NCBI GenBank assembly: GCA_963693365.1
Contig: CAVNZM010000003.1
Location: 6,138,001-6,202,000 of the forward strand
Direction of reading: 5' to 3'
DNA: 64,000 nucleotides
Source of the DNA: Amoebidium appalachense
Lineage: Eukaryota > Ichthyosporea
Positions within the stretch are counted from its first letter, which is position 1. Each line of letters opens with the position of its first letter. The notes beneath the pieces were generated by a model. That model was not told where the DNA came from, did not search any database, and worked only from the letters and a program-made list of their open reading frames with translations. Below are positions 19,600 through 34,101 of the stretch, one piece after another. Made by a program: the position numbers and the translations under genes.

Positions 19600-20187
19600 T
19601 GGGTGGGTGGGTGTGTTCGTCCGTGTGAGTGTGCCGTGTGTTGGCCGAGGGCAAGAAGGGGGAGGGGGGGGGGGGGAGGGGGGGGTTAGGGTTAGAACGC
19701 AGATAGGTGTATGTGTTGGATGGGGGGGGGGGGTGGGTTGGGGGTGGGGGTGGGGAGGCAAGGGGGAGGGGAAGACGGGGAGCTGGGGAGGGGGGGAGAG
19801 AGGGGAGATGGATGGGGTGGGGGATAAGGGTGGCGGTGGGGGGGGGGGGGCAGGAATAATACAGGCAAGGTGAGGGGACAGCCAATCAAATACAACCTCT
19901 CTCTCTTTCATTTGTCTGCCCACTCGCTCGCCTCCTTCCCTTTCTCTCACACACACAGCACGTCTGCCCAACATCCCTACCTAGAAGGCACTCCGGTGAT
20001 TTGGTTCCTATGAACCCCCCTTCCTCTCTCCCCTCCCCTCCCCTTTCCCCCGCCCCACACACCGAAACAAAACGGGAAAAAAAGGGAAAAGGTGATCAGA
20101 GTGAATGGAGTTTGTATCTTTGATGTATGTGTGTGTGTATGATTTCGCATGTGCATGTGTGTTGCCCTCAGAGCCACATACATGCGA

Positions 20188-20268
<81 letters not shown>

Positions 20269-20956
20269 GGTGTGCGTGTGTGTTGTGCATGTGTGTGTGT
20301 GTGTGTGTGTGTGTGCGTGCGTGCTTGTATACATGCACGAGCAGTTGGGTGTGTGTGAACTGTGCATGTGTGTGTGCATGCATATTTGTTCATATCCGTG
20401 TGCATGCATATTTGTTCATATCCGTGTGCATGCATATTTGCTCATATCCGTGTGCATGCATATTTGTTCATATCCGTGTGCATACATATTTGTTCATATC
20501 CGCGTGCATGCATATTTGCTCATATCCGTGTGCATGCATATTTGTTCATATCCGTGTGCATGCACGCACGTGCACACACGTACCCAATGATCACCCCAAC
20601 AATAACCATGCCTATCCTCGACAGATAGAACACATGGTTTGGGTCTTTGGAGCTGAAATGGTATGCCGTGAGCATATCCATGGTCATCAGCACCAGCATG
20701 AACGCATAGTCGTACTGCTTGTAGAAGGGCCGCCAATACGCAACAAAAAAAGTGGGGGGTAGCACCTGGAAAAAAAAAGGAGGTGGGGAAGGCAGGGGTT
20801 AGGAAATGGACGAAACAGTCCTCCCCCCCCCCCCCCCCCCCCCCTCCCCTGCCTCTTCCCTCCTCGCTTGCCCTTCAACCCACACACACACACACACACA
20901 GTACACAGACACACATACAGATACACACACACCCGCCCAAACAAACGCACACACAT

Positions 20957-21028
<72 letters not shown>

Positions 21029-21326
21029 CCCCCTCTTCGAGCCCCCCCCCTGCCCCCCTCCCCCCCCCCCGCCCAAACACACACACGATGCCATCCCTTC
21101 TCCTCTCAACTCTCATTTCCTTCCCCTCCCTCCACACACACACACACATCTCCGCCTAATCCAGCCCTCCTCCCCCTCCCGTCCCTTCCCAAACTAAACA
21201 CATTGTCTTATACCACCCCCCTCCTTCTTGCTCCCTCCGTTCCCGTCTCATCCCATCCCCTCCCCTCTCTCCATACACATGCACAAGCGCGCACGCACAC
21301 ACACACACACGCACACACACGCACAC

Positions 21327-21390
<64 letters not shown>

Positions 21391-22362
21391 ACACAGACAC
21401 ACACGTACACACATACGTACACACACTCTCTCTCTCTCTCTCCACACACACACACACACACACACACACACCACCTCCCCCCTCCTCCATACACACACCC
21501 ACACACACCCTCTCTCCCTCCCCCCCATCTCCCCCCCCCCTCCCACACACACACACCCACACACACCCTCTCTCCCTCCCCCCCCTCGCCCCTCCCCTCC
21601 CACAAACGCACACCCACACACACCCTCTCTCCCTCCCCCCCCCCTCCCCCCCCTTCTCACACACACACCCACACACACCCTCTCTCCCCCTCCCCCCCCC
21701 CCCCCCCCCCACACACCCACACCCACACACACCCTCTCTCCCTCCCCCCCCCCCTTCCCACCCCCCCCCCCCCCTCATACCCACACCCACACACACCCTC
21801 TCTCCCTCCCCCCTCCCCGCCCCTCCCTCCCACACACACACACACCCACACACACCCTCTCTCCCTCCCCTCCCCCCCTCCCCCCCCCCCCCCCACACAC
21901 ACACCCACACACACCCTCTCTCCCTCCCCCCCCCCCCTTCCCCTTCCCACACACACACACCCACACACACCCTTTCTCCCTCCTCCCCCCACCCCCCCGC
22001 CCCCCCCCTCCCCCCCCCCCCCCCCCCACCCACCCACCCACCCACACACACACCAGCAGGTGGAAGTATATCCACAGGTTGTTGTCCACAAAGTCTCCAT
22101 CACTGGCCCAATACAGAAGACTGGTGATGGCATAGCCGAGGGCACCTCCAAGTACAGTCCCCACAACACGCAGCAGACTGCAAAAACATGCATGAACCAG
22201 TAAGATCTCTTTTGTGGGATCCGAAGATCTATGTTCATTGGTATTTTTGCCAAAAAAAAAAAAAAAAAAGTTCAAGGACACCAATACGTAGAAACCAGGC
22301 AGTCAAGAGAGAGGGTTCCTTACTCTGGGCGAGGAAGTTCGGGGCACGGTGGGGGGCAGGGG

Positions 22363-22396
<34 letters not shown>

Positions 22397-22876
22397 GAAT
22401 GTCCATTCAATATTTATGAAAGCTGCCAGACAAAAAATCGCGATAATGTTACGGGTTGTTTGGATAGGTTGTACAGGCCGTGGTAAGAAAAGAACCTGCA
22501 CTACGTTTTTCCAGGCTACTTGGATTGGAGACGGAGAGTAGATAAGAAAGGAAGCTCCGGCAAAAGCCTTTCGAGGTAACCCGGGGGAAGGAGGGGGGGG
22601 GGAGGGGGGGGGGGGGGGGGGGGGGGGGTAAGACACATTCCCCCATGTGCTAATAGAAGAGAGTTTGAGAAGAGCGTACCATTTCTTTGTTGCCTCTCCA
22701 AGTGTTGGTGTAGCCACAACTATAACGGTCATAACGGCCCACTGGGGGGAGTTAAGGTGTGCCCTCAAGGTAGGCACGGTGGTTAAAAGTAGTGCTAATT
22801 GTGTGCCCACACAGAGCTGGATGGCATAGCGGCAGCGTTTGGCATCTAACCCCAGCCAAGGCTTAAGCAAACCCAT
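14532..22876 (-). CDS. ALMT/FUSC-like multi-pass membrane transporter
   Basis: Likely an anion or organic-acid channel/exporter of the ALMT/fusaric-acid-resistance superfamily. Eight exons, phase-checked: 22876-22680, 22177-22054, 20765-20584, 19533-19411, 18405-18287, 17550-17261, 16532-16380, 14780-14532; 478 residues. About six membrane segments lie at residues 17-35, 45-60, 70-88, 99-118, 127-143 and 158-178. The third carries [14 protein letters not shown], the R-GT-G-G signature of FUSC proteins, and [10 protein letters not shown] precedes it. Hydrophobic segments end at [13 protein letters not shown], resembling the ALMT boundary, then a long cytosolic helical region ([17 protein letters not shown]) and an acidic tail. 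ETTPLL at 465-470 fits the [DE]xxxL[LI] endosomal/vacuolar sorting motif. The start is the first in-frame ATG after an in-frame GTG; an upstream exon is possible. Substrate unknown. Introns 5 and 7 contain copies of neighbouring exon ends. Confidence 0.82.
14985..15330. repeat. 53-base G tract and a 15-bp minisatellite
   Basis: G homopolymer at 14985-15037; then at 15241-15330 six units of CCACCCACCCAATCA. Both in the last intron of the ALMT/FUSC gene, with further G tracts at 15421-15546. Confidence 0.9.
15683..15722 (-). repeat. Decayed copy of ALMT/FUSC exon 7 end
   Basis: Minus-strand ATGAAAGATTTAACGGGGAG then AAACATCGGTATGTTATG resembles the real exon 7 end and donor (ATAAAGGACTTGAGGAAAAA then GACATCGGTATGTGG). 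Same strand, about 660-700 bp into intron 7. Confidence 0.45.
16534..16713 (+). repeat. (GT)35, (GC)n and an 85-base G homopolymer
   Basis: Directly adjoins ALMT/FUSC exon 7: (GT)n 16534-16603 runs into the acceptor, GC alternation to about 16616, then uninterrupted G at 16629-16713. The longest homopolymer in the window. Confidence 0.9.
16884..16965 (-). repeat. Poly(C)-ended short interspersed element, copy 1
   Basis: Read on the minus strand it contains TGCATTATGTTGTCCG and ends CTCTGTAATGCATC followed at once by poly(C) (poly(G) on plus). Located in an intron of the ALMT/FUSC gene. Member of a family defined by comparison within this window. Confidence 0.55.
18081..18345 (-). repeat. Tandem copies of ALMT/FUSC exon 5 end plus donor
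   Basis: The real exon end reads [17 protein letters not shown] then GTATGTG (donor 18286). A copy with donor at 18086-18085 reads [16 protein letters not shown] then GTGTGTC. A middle copy (about 18181-18235) has TAG within AVE-stop-YKYL. Flanking TTAACATTTAGTGTC-type sequence repeats with each copy; period about 100 bp. Confidence 0.75.
19281..19332 (+). repeat. Poly(C)-ended element, copy 2 (3'-truncated)
   Basis: ATGCATACCCTGTGTGGTTT then GCACTCTGCATTGCGTTGTC; closely matches the left part of the copy at 42926 but lacks the 3' end and the poly(C). Confidence 0.55.
20190..20556 (+). repeat. (GT)n and a 26-bp minisatellite, 7 units
   Basis: GT array 20190-20264, then seven 26-bp units (core CATATTTGTTCATATCCGTG) at 20375-20556, starting 28 bp inside intron 3 of the ALMT/FUSC gene. 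Confidence 0.9.
20880..22053. repeat. CA/C/CT-rich intron with a ~57-bp minisatellite
   Basis: ALMT/FUSC intron 2. (CA)n tracts at 20941-21027 and 21296-21388; about nine units of roughly 57 bp (CACACACCCTCTCTCCCTCC plus C run) at 21477-21990. On the sense strand this is G/GT/GA-rich from the donor onward. Confidence 0.85.
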
Positions 22877-23446
22877 GGTGATGTTCCGCACGCAGACACC
22901 GAGAGAGTGAGAGAGGGGGGAGCAGGATGTGAGAGGGTAAGCAGAAGGTGGGAGAGAGAAGGTTTGGTGAGCACACAGGTGAGTGTGTTATATTGTTATG
23001 TGCAGAGAGAGTGTTGACTTGCTAAAATGACCTGCATATAGGTACATACATGTATACATGCACACAAGTTTACCCTCCTTGAACATCATCAAGTTCCTAG
23101 GCCTCTATTCGAACGCGCAAGTCGGCCACACTCGTGAACCTCATGACTAGAAGTGAGATGTACGGTTTCCCGCCTCAAGTGATTCTTGTCTAATCAGCTA
23201 GTTTGGAGCAGATGACGTCACAGTGGTTCAGACCGTCACTTTACTACGGTGCTCGAAACACGGTGAAAGCCTCATTATTTGTGATGCCACATGTTCATGC
23301 TTTGAGTTGTCGAAGGCCAACTTGAGTTTTTACACCTTTTCTTGTTGCCAGGCAGAGTGAACGTGGGAGGCTGCTTCGGCTGGAGAGTTTCTCACTTTCA
23401 AGGCCACCTTACCCAATGAACACGCGCAAAGCGCAAAGGTGTGAGA
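22877..23446. promoter_or_regulatory. Divergent ALMT/FUSC - unknown membrane gene promoter
   Basis: 570 bp between oppositely oriented start codons, without microsatellites apart from a short GA-rich stretch near 22903. A perfect CRE, TGACGTCA, lies at 23213-23220, repeating the architecture seen at 7146-8186. Confidence 0.45.
23213..23220. promoter_or_regulatory. CRE octamer TGACGTCA
   Basis: Perfect palindrome located between two head-to-head genes, about 230 bp from the right-hand start codon and 340 bp from the left-hand one. Confidence 0.45.
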
Positions 23447-24362
23447 ATGCACCCAAGAAAAATGGCGGCGAAGGGAGATGGTTTTGCTGATGCCAGCGAT
23501 GAGACGGAGGGGGAGGGTGCGCAAATAACACCCAAAAAGGTCCGGCTCTCCAAGGAGCTTTCAGAAAATACGAAAGGCAAACCTCGTAACAAGACGTGTG
23601 CACCCCATTAAGGACTTTCATGATGCTTGTCACGGTTGTATTGTAATCAAATACCACCTGGGACATTATCCCGAAAGCGCAGACCAGTTTGAGCGATGGA
23701 AAGCAGAAAACCCGCCTGTGATTTTACCGAGCAAAGGGACAAGTAAAAAAAAAGAAAAACGGCAGGGCAGTCTCTCACGAATAAGGAAACAGGTAAAAGT
23801 TGGTGTGTGTGTGTGTGTGTGTGTGTGTGTGACTGTGGGTCATGTCCACACCGGCAGGCACTGAATATGTGCGAATTAAACAAATGTCGTGTACGTTTGT
23901 GTTTCTGTGAGTGTTTGTGGTGGTGGTGGTGAGAAGAGGGAGGGGGGGGGGGGGGGGTTGAGAAATTTGCCTTGTCTGCTAGTAGTAGTGTCTGCTGGAG
24001 TCCATCAATCGATATCATGTATGCATTGCACAGTTTAGTGGCATTGCATGCTCCTCTAACGCAGCTCTGTGACGTGTGTGTGGTTTGTTCGTCTCATTGT
24101 TTGCATGTGTCAGCGGAATTTTTTTTTGGTAATAACCCGCCCGGAGCTTTTTTGCATGGATGTAGTTTGGCTCTAAACCACAGAATCACAAACTTGCTCT
24201 ATTCTGGCTCAAAAAAACATCTCAAAATTTTTGATAAATTTTGTTTATTAGGTATGAACGACCGGCCCGAGATTGTGGATGCCAACGTGACCACGCCCCC
24301 GCAAGCACAAGCGGTTGTCGTCATGGCGGCCCACGCCGGGCCAGTGGACGTGTCTAACCCAG

Positions 24363-24439
<77 letters not shown>

Positions 24440-24513
24440 GTGTGTGTGGGTGTGGGTGTGGGTGTGTGGGTGTCACACTCGGTGTGTCACGTGTGTGTCC
24501 GCGCGTGTGTGTG

Positions 24514-24556
<43 letters not shown>

Positions 24557-24635
24557 ATGCGTGCGACGCCTTGTGTGTGTGTGTGTGTGTGTGTGTGTGC
24601 ATGTGTGTGTGTCACGGTGTGTGTGTGTGTCTGTC

Positions 24636-24666
<31 letters not shown>

Positions 24667-25156
24667 GTGCAGCGCGCCCGTGTGTGTGTGTGTGTGTGTG
24701 TGTGTGCACGGTGTGTGTGCGTGTGTGTGTGTGTGCGTGCGTGTGTGTGTGTGTGTGCGTGCGTGTGTGTGTGTGTGTGTGTGTTTATGTGTGTGTGTTG
24801 ATTGTTTTTTTTTCTTTTGCTCTAAGATTTGGTGGGGAGAAGGGGGGGGGAGGGGGGGGGGGAGGGGGGAGATGGACGGCGAGGCCTTTTTTGTTTGTTT
24901 CGTGTGTGCGCACGGTGATTTTGTTCAGAAACATGTACAGTATCATCCCGTGCTACTTGCAGACGTGCTGTCGAGTTAAGTCTTGTCAAACACTGACTGA
25001 CTTTTAGTTAACACAGTAGTACTAGTACTGATAAGTATAACTGTCGATAGGTCGCGATCCGGAGCCTGTTAGTGCCTTTTTGTTGCTACTCTTTACACTC
25101 AGACCTCCCCCAGATTGTTTAGCATTTACCCTTCCCCCTCCTCCCCCCCTCCCCCC

Positions 25157-25217
<61 letters not shown>

Positions 25218-25649
25218 ACACACCAACCACCCACCCACCCCGAGCGCCCCTGCTAGCTACTTTTTATATATATATATATATTAGAGATTCTTTCCTAACT
25301 TGAAGCCATCCCTGCAGGCCTAGGTATGAACGACTCGGGCCGGGCCGCCGATGCAAGGGAGATATATGGAGGCCTTGGCACGTTCCCGTGGTCGCGAGTC
25401 CGGCCGGCATCGCCGCTTCTTCGCAAGCACAGGTGGCCGCCATCCCAGTACGCTCCCCAAACGACCCAAAAAAGGTGCTGGCTGTTAGTTGCGGCCCGTG
25501 GATTTATTTTTCTTGCCGCTGTGTTGGCGGTTGCCACTAGAATCTACAACCACCACCCGATCTACGTTCCAGTAACACTGACACGGACACTTTGGGTTTG
25601 CCACATGTACAGGCGGTTTGTACGGACACGGACTGAAAGAACTTTGTAA
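23447..25649 (+). CDS. Unrecognised single-pass membrane protein (3-exon model)
   Basis: Family not recognised. A phase-consistent model is 23447-23585, 24252-24362 and 25324-25649, total 191 residues. The N-terminal part is charged and polar (SDETEGEGAQ, TPKKVRLSKEL). Exon 2 is Val/Ala/Pro-rich. Exon 3 ends with one strong hydrophobic segment, CWLLVAARGFIFLAAVLAVA (about residues 135-154), and a basic tail, suggesting a type II or C-terminally anchored membrane protein. The gene is head-to-head with the ALMT/FUSC gene across 570 bp holding a CRE. Oddity: exons 2 and 3 both begin GTATGAACGAC directly after AG. An alternative coding piece at 23681-23793 (QFERWKAENPPVILPSKG, ending CAG/GTAAAAG) does not fit this phase and may be an alternative exon. 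Exon boundaries are inferred, with no homology support. Confidence 0.42.
24364..24800 (+). repeat. (GT)n / (GTGC)n array
   Basis: Starts at the exon 2 donor of the unknown membrane gene: GT 24366-24435, GTGC units 24513-24558, further GT to 24800. Confidence 0.9.
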
Positions 25650-25879
25650 CGCTGCGTGCACCTAGGAGAGGCTGAGTGCTTCAAATTAAGTTTTGAATTT
25701 GTTTGATAATAATTTGGCGCTTCTGGCAGGTGTGCGTACGGGTGGCAGGTACGTGCCGTTGCGAGTTGTTGTTTTGGATTTTGGGGGGGGGGGGGGGGGG
25801 GGGGACACAGAAGTCTGTGTTACCATACATATATACTATGTGAGCGTTGCTGAGTTCAACGGTTTGGTCGGTCGGTTTG
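25650..25879. other. Short spacer left of the TA-flanked element
   Basis: 3' flank of the membrane gene with a G tract at 25783-25804; nothing else recognised. Confidence 0.5.
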
Positions 25880-25906
25880 TACAGTATGCGTCCACGCATA
25901 ACATAC
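25880..25906 (+). repeat. Left terminal inverted repeat
   Basis: 27 bp, perfect match to the reverse complement of 27996-28022; begins TACAGT. Confidence 0.85.
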
Positions 25907-25988
25907 CGCCCCGACAAGGGTCGAGGTCGTTATGTTAAATTTTAATTAGTATCTAAAAATAGGCTCCCAGAGCCCGTCTCGATTATGT

Positions 25989-26024
<36 letters not shown>

Positions 26025-26126
26025 CCCGCCCGCCCGCCCTCCCGCCCGCCCAGGAGGCCACACTGGGCCTCTCCATCGGGCGGGGAATCCGCAAACCGCT
26101 AAATGACATAAATATAGTAGTAAACA

Positions 26127-26692
26127 AATAATAAATTGATCAAAAACCCAAAACACCAACAAATACACCCCCCACACACACCCGGCCGGCCTGTTCTGAC
26201 TGCCGGAACACACACAGACCCGGTGTGCCCTGTAAAACCCACCTTTTAGTCCACAAAAACATCGCCACAACATACGTACAACAACACATAATGTTAGGCA
26301 GCAACCCCCCACCACCACCACCACCACACCCCATCATCCACCCATACCCACCGTAAATATTATACACAACACCTAGGCCTTCCCAATACTGTAGATCGAC
26401 CAATGAGAGCCCTCGGTTAACGTTTATTGCTAGGTTTTGAATGGAGGGGAGGACTGGAGCCTCCTGCCGGCGTGGCTGGGGTAGTAGCCCTGGGCAAAGT
26501 ATGTACTTATAGTTAGGTTGTGAAGGATGGTTTAGCTTAGCTGAACTCATAGATAGCACCTTAACTAGTGTACTGTCGGTGCTGTGTGGTAGACGGTAGT
26601 TTCCCTAGAGGGCCTGAAAAGGCCCTCCGGGAACAAAACGTGATAAAATATAAAATAAAATAAATAATAATAATAATAATAAATTGATCAAA
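26127..26692 (+). mobile_element. Nested retroposon-like insertion with target-site duplication
   Basis: An 18-bp direct repeat AATAATAAATTGATCAAA occurs at 26127-26144 and 26675-26692. The right copy directly follows an A/T-rich tail (AAATA, AATAAA and TAA units, 26640-26680). Just before the tail is a perfect 8-bp hairpin with a GAAA tetraloop, GAGGGCCTGAAAAGGCCCTC (about 26609-26628), as expected for the 3' end of a SINE or LINE recognised by its polymerase. The body is about 530 bp. No coding capacity is recognised. It sits inside the TA-flanked element, so it inserted later. Confidence 0.55.
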
Positions 26693-26841
26693 TGAATGAA
26701 TAAACAAAGAATACTTATACTAGTTCCTTTTTGAGATGGTGAAAAAAAAAAAGGGAAATTCGGAAAGAAAAAAAAAACTTAGAAAAAAAAAAAAAAAAAA
26801 AAGAAGCTGAAAGCGTGAAAGCCTATGTGTGTGTGTGTGTG

Positions 26842-26920
<79 letters not shown>

Positions 26921-27029
26921 AAATCTAAATCAATACTTGAAAGTCTAGCATTTAGAACATCAAGTCCCCCCCCCCCCCCCCTCCCCTCCCCTCCTCCCCA
27001 ACCCGCTAAATAAGTAAATATAGAGGAAA

Positions 27030-27099
27030 TCAATAAGTATTTGATTCAAATAATAATAAAAACATACTAATTTTTTTCAAGGGGACCAAACCAAAAAAG

Positions 27100-27137
<38 letters not shown>

Positions 27138-27587
27138 CAACTCATACAAACAAGGACGTACTAGTCTTTCTGCTCCCTCACACCTTACTCTCACACCACG
27201 AATTTGGCACCACACACCTACACGAGTAAGAGGCAACCCCTCCCCCTTCGCCTCATAAAAATCCGTATTCAGGGTTTCATCAAGCTCCAAACCATTACCG
27301 TAACTCACACGGAAAAGACTCAGCGATTCCGCGCGTGTGGGGGCTCTGCGGCTCTCTAAACTCTCCATGTGTGAGCGCAATTGTGCTTTTGCCGTTTCGG
27401 CTTGTGCAATTGCACGTGTGGTTGCGTTGTTGATTGTGTTGTTTGCGTTTACAAAACCCTCAGAAATGTTTGCTTGGGCTTCTTGGGTAGTTTCCTGAAA
27501 CTTGTCTGTGGCCTCATTTACTGTGTGCAGTGCACTATTCAACGCCCCAAGTGCAGCTGCCTGCACCTGGACTACTGGCTTGGTCAT
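27030..27587 (-). CDS. Coiled-coil ORF inside the inverted-repeat element
   Basis: An ATG-started ORF of 185 codons. The first 120 or so residues look coding: non-repetitive, rich in Ala, Asn, Thr, Gln and Glu, with helical heptad-like runs such as EATDKFQETTQEAQANISEG and AIAQAETAKAQLRSHMESLE. After LPLTR (about 27224) a good donor, GTAGGTGTG, occurs; beyond it the frame runs into a (CA)n tract giving Val-Cys repeats, so the downstream part is probably intron. No transposase, integrase or polymerase motif is visible. The ORF lies wholly between terminal inverted repeats at 25880-25906 and 27996-28022, so it may be element cargo, a captured host exon, or a host gene exon around which repeats arose. 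No function is proposed. Confidence 0.4.
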
Positions 27588-27995
27588 GATCGCTGGGTTT
27601 AATATGCATTCAACCTGCCTATATGACTAGGATGTAAAAACTAGCTATACAAGACTGCTTCGAACTAGTTGGGGCCTTCGTATGTTTCTGCTCGTTTATC
27701 GACATAGTCGGCCACATGAGTCCTTTGCATGCATACCATGCGATGTGCGGCCGCCGCCTACTAGCATTGGCCCTGGCGAGCTTTGGGCGGTCGTTGAAAT
27801 CACGGCGAACCACTGTTTTGTCTGGGAAAGAGATCGAAATACTAAACATAGGGGTTCTAAACTGACCAGATAAACCCGATTACTCGTCCTACTATGTATA
27901 GGACCCCTTGGTGCGCTAACATAATCCCGAAAAATGACCGAGGTCAGTATGTTAAGATTTTTGAAAATCGGCGTCGACGTTATGTTGTGCGTGGA

Positions 27996-28022
27996 GTATG
28001 TTATGCGTGGACGCATACTGTA
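27996..28022 (-). repeat. Right terminal inverted repeat
   Basis: 27 bp, perfect reverse complement of 25880-25906; ends ACTGTA. Confidence 0.85.
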
Positions 28023-28715
28023 TAGTAGGCTTCGATATACTGGAATGTAATTGATTCCCGTTAATAGATCATGGCAACATGTCATTGAATAGTACGGTCT
28101 ATTATTGAAAGCGTTCAAACAAAAAAAGAGAGATCAAGATCCCGCTTCAAACTTGATCACGAGATCGTTCGTGTGGACCTTTAAATTCTTCCATGATTAA
28201 TTAATTGTTAAGTCTATAACTAGTAATTAAAACCCGCACTTGAAAAACGTATAACCCCCCTGGCCCAAAAACAGTTTACTGTGACAGTGTCTAGAGTGAC
28301 GGAATCATGCAGTAACCTTGTAAACTTCGCCCGGTAAAAAAAAAAGGGGGGGGTCATATTCTGCTGTTCGGGCACCTGCATGCGCATTCAACACTGCAAC
28401 TGAGTTTGGGTGAAGATGTGATGACACTTGCTGCTCTTGTTTTCTTAAGCTTGATACTACATCAACACACCCGTTACAATGATTAGATTGCGGGTTTTTT
28501 TTCTTTCTTTACAGCATTACATTATTGTGAAAGACAGAGGGACCCTGTATACGTACCGGGCAACCGTTCCCTCTTTTTCAAAGTCTGTCAGACACTGTCA
28601 GGATGTCACGTTATCACGGTTTGTACGTTCAAATGATTATGTGCGTGCGTGAGCAATTGCATGCGAGAATAATCACACACCGAGACTCTGAGGCTCTCTG
28701 AGTGTGGGGGGGGGG

Positions 28716-28746
<31 letters not shown>

Positions 28747-28747
28747 C

Positions 28748-28780
<33 letters not shown>

Positions 28781-28813
28781 AGAGACTCTCAGAGAGAGAG
28801 AGAGGAGAGAGAT

Positions 28814-28862
<49 letters not shown>

Positions 28863-28947
28863 GGAATAAGGGAGTGTACAGAGTGTTCGCGTGTGTTTTT
28901 GAAATGTGCGTGCGTTCGTACATATATACGTATGTGTATGTTGCTCG

Positions 28948-29005
<58 letters not shown>

Positions 29006-29718
29006 TGGTGGTGGTGGTGGTGGTGGTGTTGGGGGGGGGGGGGCCGGGGAGGGTGATGCGTGCGCGTGTGAGTATGAGAGAGAGAGGGCTGCCAAAAGGG
29101 AGTGTACAGAGTGTTCGCGTGTGTCCTTGCAATGTACATGTGCGTGCAGTCGTACGTGTGCGCATGTGTTTGTTATCGTGCGCGCGCGTGTGTTTATGTG
29201 AGTGTGCGTTTGGTGGTGGTGGTGGAGGGGGAAGGGGGAGCATGCGTGCGTGTGTGAGTATGTGCATGTCACGGTGACGTGTGTGTGTAGGGCCTGACAG
29301 TGTGTGTTTTCATGCGTCTGCGCATGTGCAGGCTGGTGCGGCACCGTGTCAAATCACGTTTAGCACATGTGTACACACACATACACACTCGCACAGTTAC
29401 CTCCTATCCCCCCCCTACCCCCCCCACCCACCCATTCCCACCCCCTCGGGGGGCCGGCGGAGGGTTCATATACCACGTACAATCTGAAATCCCCTAAAGA
29501 CCACAAATTTCACATCCGGTGCACACAACCAAAGATTTTTCCAGATGACATAATATATCTCCCATGCCGGCATGGGAAACACACATTTTATATTTTTGCA
29601 ACACAGCACCCAGCCACAGGCTGCTAAGAATCGGCGCACGGTAAAAAACTCGCAGCCGCGCGCCAAAAATAGCCATTCCTGGGCCAGGACAACACGTGCC
29701 GCTTTCCAAATATAGAAA
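28023..29718. other. Spacer: non-repetitive DNA then duplicated GA/GT unit
   Basis: 28023-28670 has no recognisable feature. (GA)n fills 28717-28860. A unit containing GAGTGTACAGAGTGTTCGCG then GT, GGT and G runs occurs twice (about 28865-29090 and 29092-29260). 29380-29718 is 3' flank of AK2 with no gene seen. Confidence 0.7.

Positions 29719-34101
<4,383 letters not shown>

Larger units (their letters stand above)
25880..28022. mobile_element. TA-flanked inverted-repeat element (Tc1/mariner-like ends)
   Basis: The 27-bp end at 25880-25906 is repeated in perfect inverted orientation at 27996-28022. Each end reads TA then CAGTATGCGTCCACGCATAA going inwards, matching the TA target duplication and CAGT start typical of Tc1/mariner ends. 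Size between the TA pairs is 2139 bp. Subterminal sequences also match: GAGGTCGTTATGTTAAAT near 25921 and GAGGTCAGTATGTTAAGAT near 27940. The interior holds a nested insertion (26127-26692), (GT)n, poly(C) and a coiled-coil ORF on the minus strand, but no DD[D/E] transposase is visible. Probably a non-autonomous or composite element. The end itself is a near-palindrome (TATGCGT-CC-ACGCATA). Confidence 0.65.
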
